From NCBI RefSeq assembly GCF_904846645.1, contig NZ_CAJHBO010000022.1, positions 1 through 46,591 on the forward strand: a DNA stretch of 46,591 bases, in the 5' to 3' direction. Below are positions 1 to 9,082 of this stretch, piece after piece. Under the pieces are notes generated by a model. That model had not been told where the DNA came from, searched no databases, and was given only the letters and a program-made list of their open reading frames with translations. The position numbers and the translations under genes are program-made. This stretch comes from Psychrobacter sp. Pi2-1. GTDB lineage: Bacteria; Pseudomonadota; Gammaproteobacteria; Pseudomonadales; Moraxellaceae. Numbering within the stretch: the first letter of the stretch is position 1; every line of letters starts with the position of its first letter.

Positions 1-1
1 C

Positions 2-172
2 ATATTAAAGAATGAGCTAATATATCATAAGGACTATAAAACACGATTCACAGCCATTACTGACATCATCAAATATATCGAGCTGTATTACAATCAGACT
101 AGGATTCAAAAGGGTTTGGGCTATAAATCGCCAAGACAGCTGTGGTTTGACTTTTATCGTCAGGCTGCGTAA
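2..172 (+). CDS. IS3-family transposase, C-terminal fragment (window edge)
   Basis: This open frame enters from the left edge and ends at a TAA at 170-172. The 56 visible residues include the phrases YYNQTRIQKGLGYKSP and QLWFDFYRQ. These are the typical end of the IS3-family OrfB integrase (rve/DDE core), where an N-x-x-R-x-x-x-x-L-G-x-x-(S/T)P motif closes the domain. The enzyme cuts and joins the element's own ends. The catalytic DDE residues lie outside the window, so completeness cannot be judged. The element's right end follows directly and then a truncated hsdR in the same orientation. Family assignment is firm; the IS name is not known. Confidence 0.85.
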   Translation: MLKNELIYHKDYKTRFTAITDIIKYIELYYNQTRIQKGLGYKSPRQLWFDFYRQAA

Positions 173-208
173 CTAAAATCTCCCAAGTTTAGTTCTACGG
201 GATTGACA
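173..208 (+). mobile_element. Right end of the IS3-family element
   Basis: The stretch between the transposase stop and the first hsdR-like codons carries TCCCAAGTTTAGTTCTAC, the kind of sequence found at IS3-family right inverted repeats. The hsdR reading frame becomes recognisable from about 209. The exact IS boundary lies between about 198 and 208 and cannot be fixed without the other end of this copy. Confidence 0.6.
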
Positions 209-2680
209 GCAGGGGTCATCCGCAACTTCATCTATGTGCCTGATAAATCAAGCAAGGAAGAAAAGATAGTCTGTCGTTACCCGCAGTATTATGCTGCCAC
301 CAAACTGTTTGATAATATAAAACGTCATATGAAAGTGCTTGATGTAAACGGCAAGTTTGATGAGAGCGATGCTTTACGAGATGGAAAGGGCGGTACGTAC
401 TTTGGTGCGACTGGCTGTGGTAAGAGCTATACCATGCTGTTTCTCGCACGTCTGCTGATGCGCGACGTGGATCTTGGCAGTCCCACCATTATATTAATCA
501 CTGATCGCACCGACTTAGACGGTCAGCTGTCTGAAACCTTTACCAATGCTAAGACCTATATCGGTGATGACAATATCATTAGTGTCGAAAGTCGAGCGCA
601 TCTACGCGAACAGTTAAAAGGGCGCAAAAGTGGCGGTGTGTTCTTGACCACCATCCATAAGTTCACTGAAGACTTAGCTCTATTGACCGAGCGTACCAAC
701 GTCATCTGTATCTCAGATGAAGCGCACCGCAGCCAGATTAATCTCCAGCAAAAGGTCACCGTCACTGAAGATGGCGTGAAAAAGACTTACGGCTTCGCTA
801 AGTACCTACATGATTCATTGCCCAATGCCACTTATGTTGGCTTCACTGGTACACCGATTGATGCCACTCTTGATGTCTTCGGTCCAGTCATTGATAGCTA
901 TACCATGGTTGAGTCGGTATTCGATGAAATCACGGTACGTATTGTCTATGAAGGTCGCGCTGCCAAAGTATTACTCGATAGCAAGCAGCTTGATGAGGTA
1001 GAGAAATACTATAAAGAAAGTGCAGACGCTGGCACTAATGAGTACCAGATAGAGAAAAGCAAAAAAGCCATGGCGAGCATGTCCACCATTCTTGGTGACC
1101 CTGATCGGATCAGAGCCATCGCTGAAGACTTTGTGACACATTATGAGGCGCGAGTAGAAGAGGGTACGACGCAAAAAGGTAAGGCGATGTTTGTCTGTAG
1201 CAGCCGTGAAGCTGCCTATCAGTTATATAAAGACATCATAGCGCTGCGTCCTGACTGGAATGAAGTAAGAGCATGCGAGGAAGGATCAACCTTGTCAGAG
1301 AGCGACAAGAAAAATGTCATGCCTATGGAGCGCGTCAAGATGATCATGACTCGTAACAAGGATGACGCAAAAGGCATGTGGGACAATCTGGGTAATAAAG
1401 ACTATCGCAAAGAGCTGGATCGTCAGTTTAAAAACGGCAAATCTAACTTTAAGATCGCCATTGTCGTTGATATGTGGCTTACAGGCTTTGACGTGCCATT
1501 CCTAGATACCATCTATATTGATAAGCCCCTACAAAAACACAGCTTGATTCAGACCATATCACGGGTCAATCGTAAGTTTGAAGGCAAGGAAAGCGGCTTA
1601 GTCGTTGATTACATCGGCATCAAAAAGCAGATGAATCTGGCGCTTTCACATTACACCAGTGGTCAGGTTCAAAACCTAGACGATATCCAAAAGTCAGTCG
1701 TGGTGGTGAAAGACCATTTGGATCTACTAGATACCGTCTATCATAAGTTCGACTCCACCCTGTACTTTAACGGCAAGCCATTAGAGCAGCTCAATTGCTT
1801 AAATGCGGCTGCTGACTTTGCGCTGCAATCTAAAAAGCTAGAGAAGCGCTTTATGGACTTGGCCAAGCGTCTGAAGTCTGCCTATGATATTTGCGTGGGT
1901 AGTGAAGCGCTCACCAAGGCGCATAAAGACAAGATTCATTACTACCTAGCCATTCGTACCATCATCTTTAAAATCACGACTGGCGGCGCACCTGACGTTG
2001 AGCAGATGAACCAAAAGGTACGTGACCTGGTCAAAGACGCGCTGATGAGTGATGGCGTTGAGGAGATCTTTAAGCTCGGTGATAACACCGACGGTGAAAT
2101 CGATATCTTCGATGAAGACTACCTAGCTAAGCTTGAAGTGATCAAGCAGCCGAATACTAAGCTAGAGTTACTGCAGCAGCTGCTCGCTAAAGCCATTGGT
2201 GAGCTGAAAAAGACCAATAAGGTGAAGGGCGTTGATTTCAGTAAGAAGATGAATGCCTTGGTTGAGAAGTATAACGACCGTGACGAGCAAGATGTATTAC
2301 GTGCTGAAGTCATTGGCGACTTCTCTGATGAGATCATCAAGCTATATAACGAGCTACGGGTTGAGATGGCATCGTTTGGTGAGATGGGTATCGACTTTGA
2401 AGAAAAAGCATTTTACGACATCCTGCTGTCACTGGCGCATAAGTATGACTTTACCTATCCAGAAGACAAGCTGCTTGAGCTGTCAAAAGAAGTGAAAAAG
2501 CTCATCGATGAGAAGGCTAAATACACTGACTGGAACAAAAAAGAGGATATCCGAGCTGAGCTACAGTTTGATCTAATGGTATTGCTCGATGAATGGGGCT
2601 ATCCACCTGTGGACTCAAAAGAGGTCTATAAAGAGATATTTGAGCAGGCTGAGAACTTTAAGAAAAATCGGGTGGTTTAG
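209..2680 (+). pseudogene. hsdR: Type I restriction enzyme R subunit, 5'-truncated
   Basis: About 823 codons remain of a protein that normally has roughly 1000. HsdR is the translocase and nuclease of type I restriction complexes. The surviving part begins at AGVIRNFIYVPDKS, just before the helicase core. It keeps Walker A GATGCGKS (about residues 68-75 of the open frame), motif Ia TDRTDLDGQLS, the DEAH box (172-175), the GFTGTP motif, the second RecA-like domain (FDVPFLDTIYIDKPL, QTISRVNR) and the helical C-terminal region. The N-terminal PD-(D/E)XK nuclease domain is absent, replaced by the end of an IS3-family element. An open frame runs back into the IS to a TTG at 203, which is unlikely to be a real start. 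No hsdM or hsdS is in the window. DNA cleavage should be lost even if an internal start is used. Confidence 0.88.
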
Positions 2681-2775
2681 CTATATTTACACGAATTTAG
2701 TATTACCTCTTTGGGGTTGAAAAGCAGTATTATGATAGTTTAATTATGTCAGGCATAGCTGCTTGACTCAAGTAA

Positions 2776-2979
2776 ATCAGTCTTCGATATAGTCGGGGTG
2801 GTTCAGTTGAAGATCTAAATGACAAACAGCTAGGACGTATTACTCGTAATCCTATATTTACTCCTACTAGCCCGGTTGGACAATCTCAGCAAGAATGGGA
2901 ATTTGAGATGAGCAATCGCCTTAAAAAAGACGCTTCTCAGTTTAAGAAACGTCCAATAAGGGATTATTTAGATTATTAA
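2776..2979 (+). pseudogene. Orphan reading-frame remnant without a start codon
   Basis: A stop-free frame from 2776 to a TAA at 2977-2979 encodes about 67 residues. It includes QLGRITRNPIFTPTSPVGQ and ends FKKRPIRDYLDY. There is no ATG, GTG or TTG in frame after the upstream stop at 2773. The composition looks protein-like (polar and charged, few rare residues), so this is probably the 3' end of a lost gene. I do not recognise the family. It fills most of the 310 bp between hsdR and the next gene. The stretch 2681-2775 shows nothing clear. Confidence 0.4.
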
Positions 2980-2992
2980 GGCTAGCGCTCTA

Positions 2993-3586
2993 TCAATTTA
3001 GCCTAACTTTCTTTGATAAACTCCATGCGTCACTATCTGACTTTGTGAAGTTGTAGCGGTACTTATAACTAGGAGAACTGTTGCTGTCATTAGGTGCAAA
3101 AGCATAAGATACTATTTCTAAAATTTTTGTTCGATCATTATAACTAACATCTTGAATAAACCTTGTATTTATCTCACTAAGTTCATAAAGCTCTTCTAGT
3201 AAGTCTGTATTTAGCACGGTAAACGGTCTTGTATCAGACATTCTCTGGAACTCTGTTAGTGAGTAGCTATAGGTGCCACTGCCGCCCATACAACCTACAT
3301 CACCTCCCCATAAGACTAAAAAGCTACCTGACACACCGCTATCACTGTACATCTTTCTGTACTGTAAAGGGTAGACATTGTTGGCAGTCGTCATTTCTCC
3401 TTCTGAGTCTTCATCAAATGTTGTCATGCAAGCCACTGATTGTGCATACTGCTTGGCTTTATCAAGCACCTCATGTTTAGCATTGTATAACTCGTTCGGG
3501 CTGACTTTGTATTCCGAACTTTCATCATCGTATGCTACAGCTAGATTGCAAATTAATAAACTTGATAATAGTATTATTTTTTTCAA
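2993..3586 (-). CDS. Exported protein of unknown function (197 aa)
   Basis: The protein begins with a short Sec signal peptide (MKKIILLSSLLICNLAVAYD), with likely cleavage after AVA near residue 19. It should therefore be periplasmic or released. There is no lipobox cysteine. The mature part has two cysteines in the middle (VACMTTF and GDVGCMGGSG) that could pair. A glycine-rich segment GGDVGCMGGSGTYSYSL is followed by a polar C-terminal half ending KSDSDAWSLSKKVRLN. I do not recognise the family. It is the last gene of the leftward block of exported proteins, which suggests an envelope or extracellular role but no specific function. Confidence 0.7.
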   Translation of the reverse strand: MKKIILLSSLLICNLAVAYDDESSEYKVSPNELYNAKHEVLDKAKQYAQSVACMTTFDEDSEGEMTTANNVYPLQYRKMYSDSGVSGSFLVLWGGDVGCMGGSGTYSYSLTEFQRMSDTRPFTVLNTDLLEELYELSEINTRFIQDVSYNDRTKILEIVSYAFAPNDSNSSPSYKYRYNFTKSDSDAWSLSKKVRLN

Positions 3587-3701
3587 AAAAATCCCCTTTA
3601 ATAAATATATTTTGATTAAGTAGTAAACAAGAAAGACACCCTCAATACTGTAGTTTAGTCTCTAAAAATTATCAACAGCAGTCTACTTAATTTAGATAAC
3701 T

Positions 3702-3763
3702 GAACCGCTCCGGTATTGTCATATACTCTCAGAAAGTTGAGCCGTCGACAATTCGGGGCGGTT
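3702..3763. repeat. Imperfect inverted repeat between two leftward genes
   Basis: The arms GAACCGCTCCGGTATTGTC (3702-3720) and GACAATTCGGGGCGGTT (3747-3763) are inverted and nearly complementary. A related string, CGGGGTGGTTCAG, occurs at 2794-2806. There is no T-run after either arm, so a classical terminator is not obvious. It may be a transcript-end hairpin or a trace of a mobile element. Confidence 0.35.
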
Positions 3764-3768
3764 AAGTC

Positions 3769-5034
3769 TTAGTAATTTGTATCGCCTGTTGTAAAGCTGA
3801 ATGACTTCCTTTGCAAAGCCTTGTCATCGAGCAATAAATCAAAGCTTACTATGTACTTGGTATTAGCATAAAGACCACAGTTTGTTCTTGAAGAGGTAAC
3901 GCCACAACTATTCAAGCTATCGGTAATCGGCAAAATGAACGCTTTGTTCTCTGGAAGATCGTATACTGTTCCTTTTTGAGGATCATTTTCATCGTCAATC
4001 AAATCAATAGGCACATCAGTCTTGCGAACAGTGTCGTAAAACTTGATATTACTAACTTTGATTGTATCTGCTTCTGGTGCAAATATATAAACTGGGTGCC
4101 CAATAGGATCTGTACGTAAGTTTCGACCTGTACCCGCTACCGGACTTGGGGATTCATTCCATAATGCCGTAGATGTGTCTATAACACCTTCACAAGGATA
4201 TGTGATTAACCCGTTTTCAGGGTAGTTTGTATTGGTTGTTGTTCCAGACGAACTATTAACCAATACAAATCCATTATTTAAAGTCGGACTCTTTCCAAAT
4301 GGTGTGTAAGTAATAACACTTGTGCCTGTCTTATCAAAGCGCGGGTCAACAAGCGACTGCAAGTGATAAGGTGCAGCAAACAAATCCTTAATAAAGTCTT
4401 TAGCTTCTCGATTTGGCGTGTTAACCATACCGTTAAAATTGAAAGACTCTTTTTGAGTGATGTTCTCGGCAATCACAAGACCTGATGCTGTGTAACCAGA
4501 TGTCTTGATGCGCTCAGTAAGTGTACCGCCTGTAAAGTAGGGGTTAGCATCACCTGAAATTGATTCAAATCCTACCAGTTTGTGCTCGTAATGTGGGTTG
4601 TAGTTTACCTTGCCGTTCGAGTACAAGTACTGTAAGTACATTGCGTGTTTACGAGAGATTGCTGCCAACTCTTCATCATGCGAAACACCTCCAAGACCAC
4701 ATGCTTGACGATTGATACTAATCATATTAGATGCTAGTAGGCTTGCTCCTACCTGCTCTTTGTTTCCTAAAGAGCTAATAGGCACCTGCGTATAATCCGT
4801 CTCAACTGGATCAATTGAGTCAGTAGGTTTTGGGTCAACTGGATCCGTAGGTAAGGGATCAATGGGTGTTGGATTGGTCGGCGCTGGGTCAGTTGGAGTT
4901 TCTACTACTGGCGGTGGCGTTGTCGTATTTTTATCAGAATCACCATCAGAACCGCCGCCTCCGCCACAAGCTGCAAGGAATAAACTTAGGAATACAACAC
5001 TGCTTACACCTTGGCTTGCTAAAGTTTTTTTCAT
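3769..5034 (-). CDS. CAP-domain (SCP/PR1-like) lipoprotein
   Basis: The N-terminus is a lipoprotein signal, with lipobox LAAC followed by a run of five glycines. A Pro/Thr-rich linker (about residues 38-78, repeated P-T-D-P units) follows. Residues about 95-260 resemble a CAP domain: an NRQACGLG start, HAMYLQYL, a later HYE, ERIKTSGY, AENITQ, and a second conserved His-containing helix before LVDPRFDKTG. The His and Glu residues in these phrases match the usual CAP tetrad. The C-terminal ~150 residues, with two Cys (SCGVTSSRTNC), are unassigned and may be a beta-rich module. Bacterial CAP (YkwD-like) proteins are secreted and mostly of unknown biochemical role. It sits first upstream of the 197-aa exported gene in the same direction. 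Confidence 0.78.
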   Translation of the reverse strand: MKKTLASQGVSSVVFLSLFLAACGGGGGSDGDSDKNTTTPPPVVETPTDPAPTNPTPIDPLPTDPVDPKPTDSIDPVETDYTQVPISSLGNKEQVGASLLASNMISINRQACGLGGVSHDEELAAISRKHAMYLQYLYSNGKVNYNPHYEHKLVGFESISGDANPYFTGGTLTERIKTSGYTASGLVIAENITQKESFNFNGMVNTPNREAKDFIKDLFAAPYHLQSLVDPRFDKTGTSVITYTPFGKSPTLNNGFVLVNSSSGTTTNTNYPENGLITYPCEGVIDTSTALWNESPSPVAGTGRNLRTDPIGHPVYIFAPEADTIKVSNIKFYDTVRKTDVPIDLIDDENDPQKGTVYDLPENKAFILPITDSLNSCGVTSSRTNCGLYANTKYIVSFDLLLDDKALQRKSFSFTTGDTNY

Positions 5035-5073
5035 TATACTATCCTTAATAGAAACAGTTTTTTCAAATGACAG

Positions 5074-5799
5074 TTATTCAAATTCGCAGGCAATAGTTCT
5101 TGTTTGTGGTGTATAGACTGCGCCCATATCTATGACATCGCCATAGCTATCAAATGGGCGACTTTTGAAATTTGGCCATATAGCCATCATATTGGCGCTA
5201 GATGAGAATTTAAGGCTTTCAACGCTGCCGTGTGACTCCCTTCTATATTTGTAAATATACTGCTCTAAAGGTTGACCACGATATTTCACACCGTTCTCAA
5301 ATATCACTTTGTACTCACCGAAATCACCGGACAGTTCGTTATCGTAAAAATCTCTATATTTAATCTCTTTGATCATGTCACGATATTCTAGTAACCATTC
5401 AGATCTAGGTTTGACGAAATTGTCATACCCTTTTTTACCTTGAAAACTCTCGGTAAATGCAGACAGGTTTTTCCTTACACCGTTGTAAGCTGGGTTTTCA
5501 CCTGCGCAAGCATCTTCCATCCCGCCGAATAAGTAAACCATATCCTTACTTGTAATAGTATTTGATGTTTTTGTGGCAATGGTGGTAGCAGTTTTGACTT
5601 TGTTAGTAGAGTTTACTGCTTTACTGTTGCTACCTAAGAAAGATTCATCGATACCTTTTTGTACGCCTGTAGCAAAACTATCAACAAGACTCAAAGCTCC
5701 TTTTCCTACGGTACTACCTATCGTTTTACTTTCGGCACAGCCAGATAAGGCTATAAAACTGCTAATAACCAACACAGATAACGTATTTTTCGATTTCAT
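5074..5799 (-). CDS. Lipoprotein, paralogue of the 9083-9733 gene
   Basis: This 241-aa protein has a lipoprotein signal (SSFIALSGCAES), so Cys21 is the probable lipidated residue. It shares a block with the gene at 9083-9733: a hydrophobic DMVYLFGGMEDACAG segment, then YN and an aromatic AFTESF, then EWLLEYRDMIKEI, and finally TRTIACEF near the C-terminus. The two conserved cysteines (EDAC and ACEF) could form a disulfide. The function is unknown; I know no named family with this layout. Its position between a CAP lipoprotein and another lipoprotein, all leftward with short gaps (about 35-40 bp), suggests an operon for envelope proteins. Confidence 0.72.
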   Translation of the reverse strand: MKSKNTLSVLVISSFIALSGCAESKTIGSTVGKGALSLVDSFATGVQKGIDESFLGSNSKAVNSTNKVKTATTIATKTSNTITSKDMVYLFGGMEDACAGENPAYNGVRKNLSAFTESFQGKKGYDNFVKPRSEWLLEYRDMIKEIKYRDFYDNELSGDFGEYKVIFENGVKYRGQPLEQYIYKYRRESHGSVESLKFSSSANMMAIWPNFKSRPFDSYGDVIDMGAVYTPQTRTIACEFE

Positions 5800-5833
5800 A
5801 GTTCATTCCTTTAAGTTTAAAATTAAAAAGATA

Positions 5834-6610
5834 TTAAAAATCAAAGGTGCAAGTAATATCGTTATAGTCAGCATCTAAAGCTCTCAAGTCCATAAGGGCG
5901 CTACTATAATCAGATTCAAAGAACTTATCCAAACTTTTGGCAATACCAACATTACTTGAGGTACCTGCATTTGCATGATCTATGATTGAGTAGATATAAA
6001 GCGGTTGATACCCTGGCTTTTGCCATTTATAAAATTGTTGTGAAAATAGCTCGTTTTCGCCTGTGTCGCAGTTCGATTTCACTCGGGTAAGCTCGCTGGC
6101 TCTAAATATGTCTTCGAGTTTATATACAGCGCTGCCAGTCTCATCTTCCATAACCGCTTGACCTGAACCAATAGTTATTATCTCTGGCTGCTTTTTGGTA
6201 CCATAAACTACCATGCCACCGTAATCGTCAAGACCTCCTCTAATAGAATAACTAGGATCCTCGGGTGAGTATTCGTTCTTGGTAGGCGTTTTGCTATACC
6301 ACTCCTTAATGTCAGGAGTATCTGCTAACGAATCCCAACTCCAGTCTGTATTAGATTTCAATGCTAAATAGTCAGTAACGTTAGCAAATCTAGGCGGGTT
6401 TTCTTCAATAGCTTCGACAGTTTCTACTTCTTCAATCTCTACTACAGGTTCAGCAATAGCCGTTGAATCAGTGGCGACTATTTCTGTAGGTGCTGTTTCT
6501 TCAGGAGTAGTGACCTCTGTCATTTCCTCTACTGAAGTGGTTTCAGAACATCCCGATATAGCCATTAAGCTACTTATTGCGAATATAGATAAAATATGAT
6601 TGGCCTGCAT
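5834..6610 (-). CDS. Glu/Thr-rich lipoprotein of unknown function
   Basis: This 258-aa protein has the lipoprotein signal SSLMAISGCSET, with lipidated Cys at about residue 21. A long acidic low-complexity linker follows, rich in Glu, Val and Thr (about residues 25-72). The folded part starts near PPRFANVTDYLALK. It has a central Gly/Tyr segment (GGLDDYGGMVVYGTK), a Cys in SNCDTGENE and a final ITCTFDF. That last Cys sits in the same place as the terminal Cys of the two paralogous lipoproteins next to it (ACEF, NCEL). This hints at a distant relationship. The linker would let a domain reach away from the membrane. No function can be assigned. Confidence 0.7.
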   Translation of the reverse strand: MQANHILSIFAISSLMAISGCSETTSVEEMTEVTTPEETAPTEIVATDSTAIAEPVVEIEEVETVEAIEENPPRFANVTDYLALKSNTDWSWDSLADTPDIKEWYSKTPTKNEYSPEDPSYSIRGGLDDYGGMVVYGTKKQPEIITIGSGQAVMEDETGSAVYKLEDIFRASELTRVKSNCDTGENELFSQQFYKWQKPGYQPLYIYSIIDHANAGTSSNVGIAKSLDKFFESDYSSALMDLRALDADYNDITCTFDF

Positions 6611-6701
6611 GCAAAGTTCCTTAAAATTAAAAAGATGTTAAATAGTGATGCTAAAGACACAGATTGATAGAACTGGTTTGAGCTGCTAAAGCAGTATCAA
6701 T

Positions 6702-7664
6702 CTATTGACAGGCTATCTTTTTATCTGATTTATTGATGCATATTTGTTTCTGATTGATGGTCGCAACTTGGGCTGTACCCTCATTAAAGATAAAATAAGT
6801 GGCCCCCATAAAGTTAGAACTATATCGTTCGACATTACTATCAGAGTATTTAAAAGGAATCACAGTTTTATTTGCACCATCAATAAACCCCCATTTACCA
6901 TCTTTTAATACCCCGGCGAGACCTTCACTAAACGGACGTATTTCATCGTATACGAAAGGTACAGCGACTTTACCAGTTTTAGTAATATAGCCCCATTTCT
7001 TACCTTTTTTCATGCCAACTAAGCCTTGAGAAAAACCATAGACGCCGCCAAAATTACCATTTATACCGTCATACTGAGGCCTAATAACTTCCTTACCATC
7101 TTTATCAATAAAGCCCCATTTATAAGATTTTGACATTACTGGTGCCATACCTTCACTAAATGACTCTATAGAAGGATATTTATTCGTGAAGGGCATGACA
7201 ATTTTGTTTGATGTATCGATAATACCCAGTTTGCCGTTTTTAGAGACTAATATACGTCCGTCAGATACGGGCTCAGACCATGACTCATCGTATTTATCAT
7301 TAGGGTCTTGCATAGTATCGTAGATGGTTGGTACCACAAGCTTACCTCGGGTATTCATATAGCCGACTTTGTCATTTTTCATCACTGCAAAGACGCCATT
7401 GCTAATACTGTAGTAGTCTACATCGTCATAGCCTTTTGAGCTTACTAGCGCTTTGCCTTGCTCATCTAATAAGGTTCTAACACTATAATCAGAGTTGTAC
7501 CCGACAAAGTATTTGCTATCTGCGGTACAAGCAATTTCAGCATAATTTGTCTTAGGCGGTTTACAGTTATCTACGTAAGCCTGAGCGGGAAGAATATACG
7601 TAGCAAAGGTTAGTAGGGCAGCTAGGGGTAGCAAACGGGTAGGGGGTAAAGTCATGAATTGCAT
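6702..7664 (-). CDS. Exported WG-repeat protein (320 aa)
   Basis: A Sec signal peptide covers about residues 1-29 (LLPLAALLTFATYILPAQAY). The mature protein is built of WG repeats of about 45 residues. The repeat core is a hydrophobic-W-G-(F/Y)-I-(D/T)-x-x-G-K pattern followed by a V-x-P-x-(Y/F)-D turn and an F-S-E-G-(L/M)-A helix start. Clear copies are WGFIDKDGKEVIRPQYD, WGYITKTGKVAVPFVYD with FSEGLAGV, and WGFIDGANKTVIPFKY. Earlier units are more diverged (VGYMNTRGKLVVPTIYD, LGIIDTSNKIVMPF). WG repeats form beta-structured folds that probably bind proteins, but the ligand is unknown. There are Cys pairs near both ends (NCKPPKTNYAEIAC; CINKSDKKIAC). It is related to the broken gene just upstream. 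Confidence 0.82.
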   Translation of the reverse strand: MQFMTLPPTRLLPLAALLTFATYILPAQAYVDNCKPPKTNYAEIACTADSKYFVGYNSDYSVRTLLDEQGKALVSSKGYDDVDYYSISNGVFAVMKNDKVGYMNTRGKLVVPTIYDTMQDPNDKYDESWSEPVSDGRILVSKNGKLGIIDTSNKIVMPFTNKYPSIESFSEGMAPVMSKSYKWGFIDKDGKEVIRPQYDGINGNFGGVYGFSQGLVGMKKGKKWGYITKTGKVAVPFVYDEIRPFSEGLAGVLKDGKWGFIDGANKTVIPFKYSDSNVERYSSNFMGATYFIFNEGTAQVATINQKQICINKSDKKIACQ

Positions 7665-7871
7665 TCCTTGTAATTAAAGTTTTTGTTGGTCTCGATTTGT
7701 ATTTGAAATTATATCGACTAATTTGGCGTCTAAATATCGATCCGACGAACGGTAGTTTCTAATAAAACCTTAGCAAATAAGGGCTTAAATCAGAAAAGGT
7801 TTAGATGGCTATTCCTATTGGATGAGAACAGAGCTCTAAACAACTAAATACTTTAGAGTTTTTCTTGTAGT

Positions 7872-8941
7872 CTAGTTATACATTGACTCTAGTACATCTA
7901 AGGTGCTCGCATAGTCTTTACGTTTCAGCTCTTTGCCATTCTTATCAATAGTAATAGCCGTTACTTGTCCATTTTCGCCCTCTTGATAAACATCTATAGT
8001 GCCATTCTCAAAGTAGCCACCGATGACATCGGGAGAATCACCACCTGGATCAACAAAGACGCCATCATATTTAGGTTCAATGATGACTTTGCCTAAGGTA
8101 TCAACAAATCCCCACTTGGCATTTTCATAATCGCCTTTAGCAACAGCAGCTCGTCCTTCAGAGAAATACATTGTCTGATTCCAAATTGGGGCAACGACTT
8201 CTTTACCTTTCGTATTGATGAAACCTTGCTTATCTGAATTCATTGGACTGAAGGATGCTAGGCCTTCTTTAAAATCACCAAGGTGACTGTATTTAAACTC
8301 AAGTACCGCTTTACCAGAACGATCAATCGCACCATATTTATAGTCTTTGGATACTGTGGCAATGCCATTAGCAAAGTCACTAGCGCTGTCAAAGTCAAAG
8401 GGGATTACAGTTTTGCCTTCTTTGTTCATATATCCCCATTGGTCTTTATTTAAAATAGCGACCAAGCCTTCGCTAAAGTTTCTAGCATCTAACATCCACC
8501 CATAATCTGCTTCAATATTCACTGGAATCACAAGCTCACCTGAGCTATTAGTGTATCCAAGGTAATAGCCTCCGTCAGAGTCAGACTTTAGATTTTTTTG
8601 AGTAGATAGGCCATGCCCTCATGGAACGTACCGCAGAAATCATATTCTGCTTTTACAACGATTTTACCTTCGTTGTTTTTGAACCCGCATTGTTCTGAGT
8701 ACTCACCATTGGGGACTACGTATTGAACCAGTTTAGAAACAGAATCTGTAGTTGATGTCTCTTCCGTTCCTGATGCTACTTCTATATTTGGCTCTATATT
8801 TGACGCATCTTCTACGTTAGTTGATTTGATACTGATATCTTCGTTAGCATTTCTAGTACTTGGAACAGACTCGCTTTTACTACAACCAATAAATAAGAGA
8901 CTTGTTATAACTGTTAAGGTAATCACCTTTTTTCGTAACAT
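7872..8941 (-). pseudogene. WG-repeat lipoprotein split by a homopolymer frameshift
   Basis: Two consecutive frames make one protein. The first part (8588-8941, 117 aa) has a lipobox (LLFIGCSKSE), a Ser/Thr/Glu linker and a first WG-like unit (NNEGKIVVKAEYDF, FHEGMAYL), then stops. The second part (7872-8531 and its open upstream frame) continues the WG repeats: LGYTNSSGELVIPV, WGYMNKEGKTVIPF, YGAIDRSGKAVLEF, WGFVDTLGKVIIEP. Between them is a run of seven A on the coding strand (T at 8593-8599). One extra A there would join them in frame as a protein of about 356 residues, reading LLKKNLKSDSDGG across the join. It could be a true pseudogene, a phase-variable gene, programmed slippage or a base-call error. 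The annotated GTG at 8531 is not a credible start. Confidence 0.8.
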
Positions 8942-9082
8942 CCTAGTGGTCCTTTTTACTTTCTAATATTGTTTGTTCAAAACACAGTAATGATGTAGGA
9001 ATATATGTTTTAATAAACAAATTTTTAATGAAGATACGTCAGAAATTAGAATTACTTGTTGTATGTTTTAATGAGTACTGGC

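Noticed and set aside
203..208. TTG at 203 as the hsdR start
   Set aside because: It lies inside the IS3 right end, has no Shine-Dalgarno and would be a chance start. The gene is better described as 5'-truncated.
7872..8531. Separate 219-aa WG-repeat gene beginning at GTG 8531
   Set aside because: The GTG lies inside a WG unit, the open frame runs further upstream, and the repeats continue from the preceding lipoprotein across the A7 run. It is the second part of a frameshifted gene.
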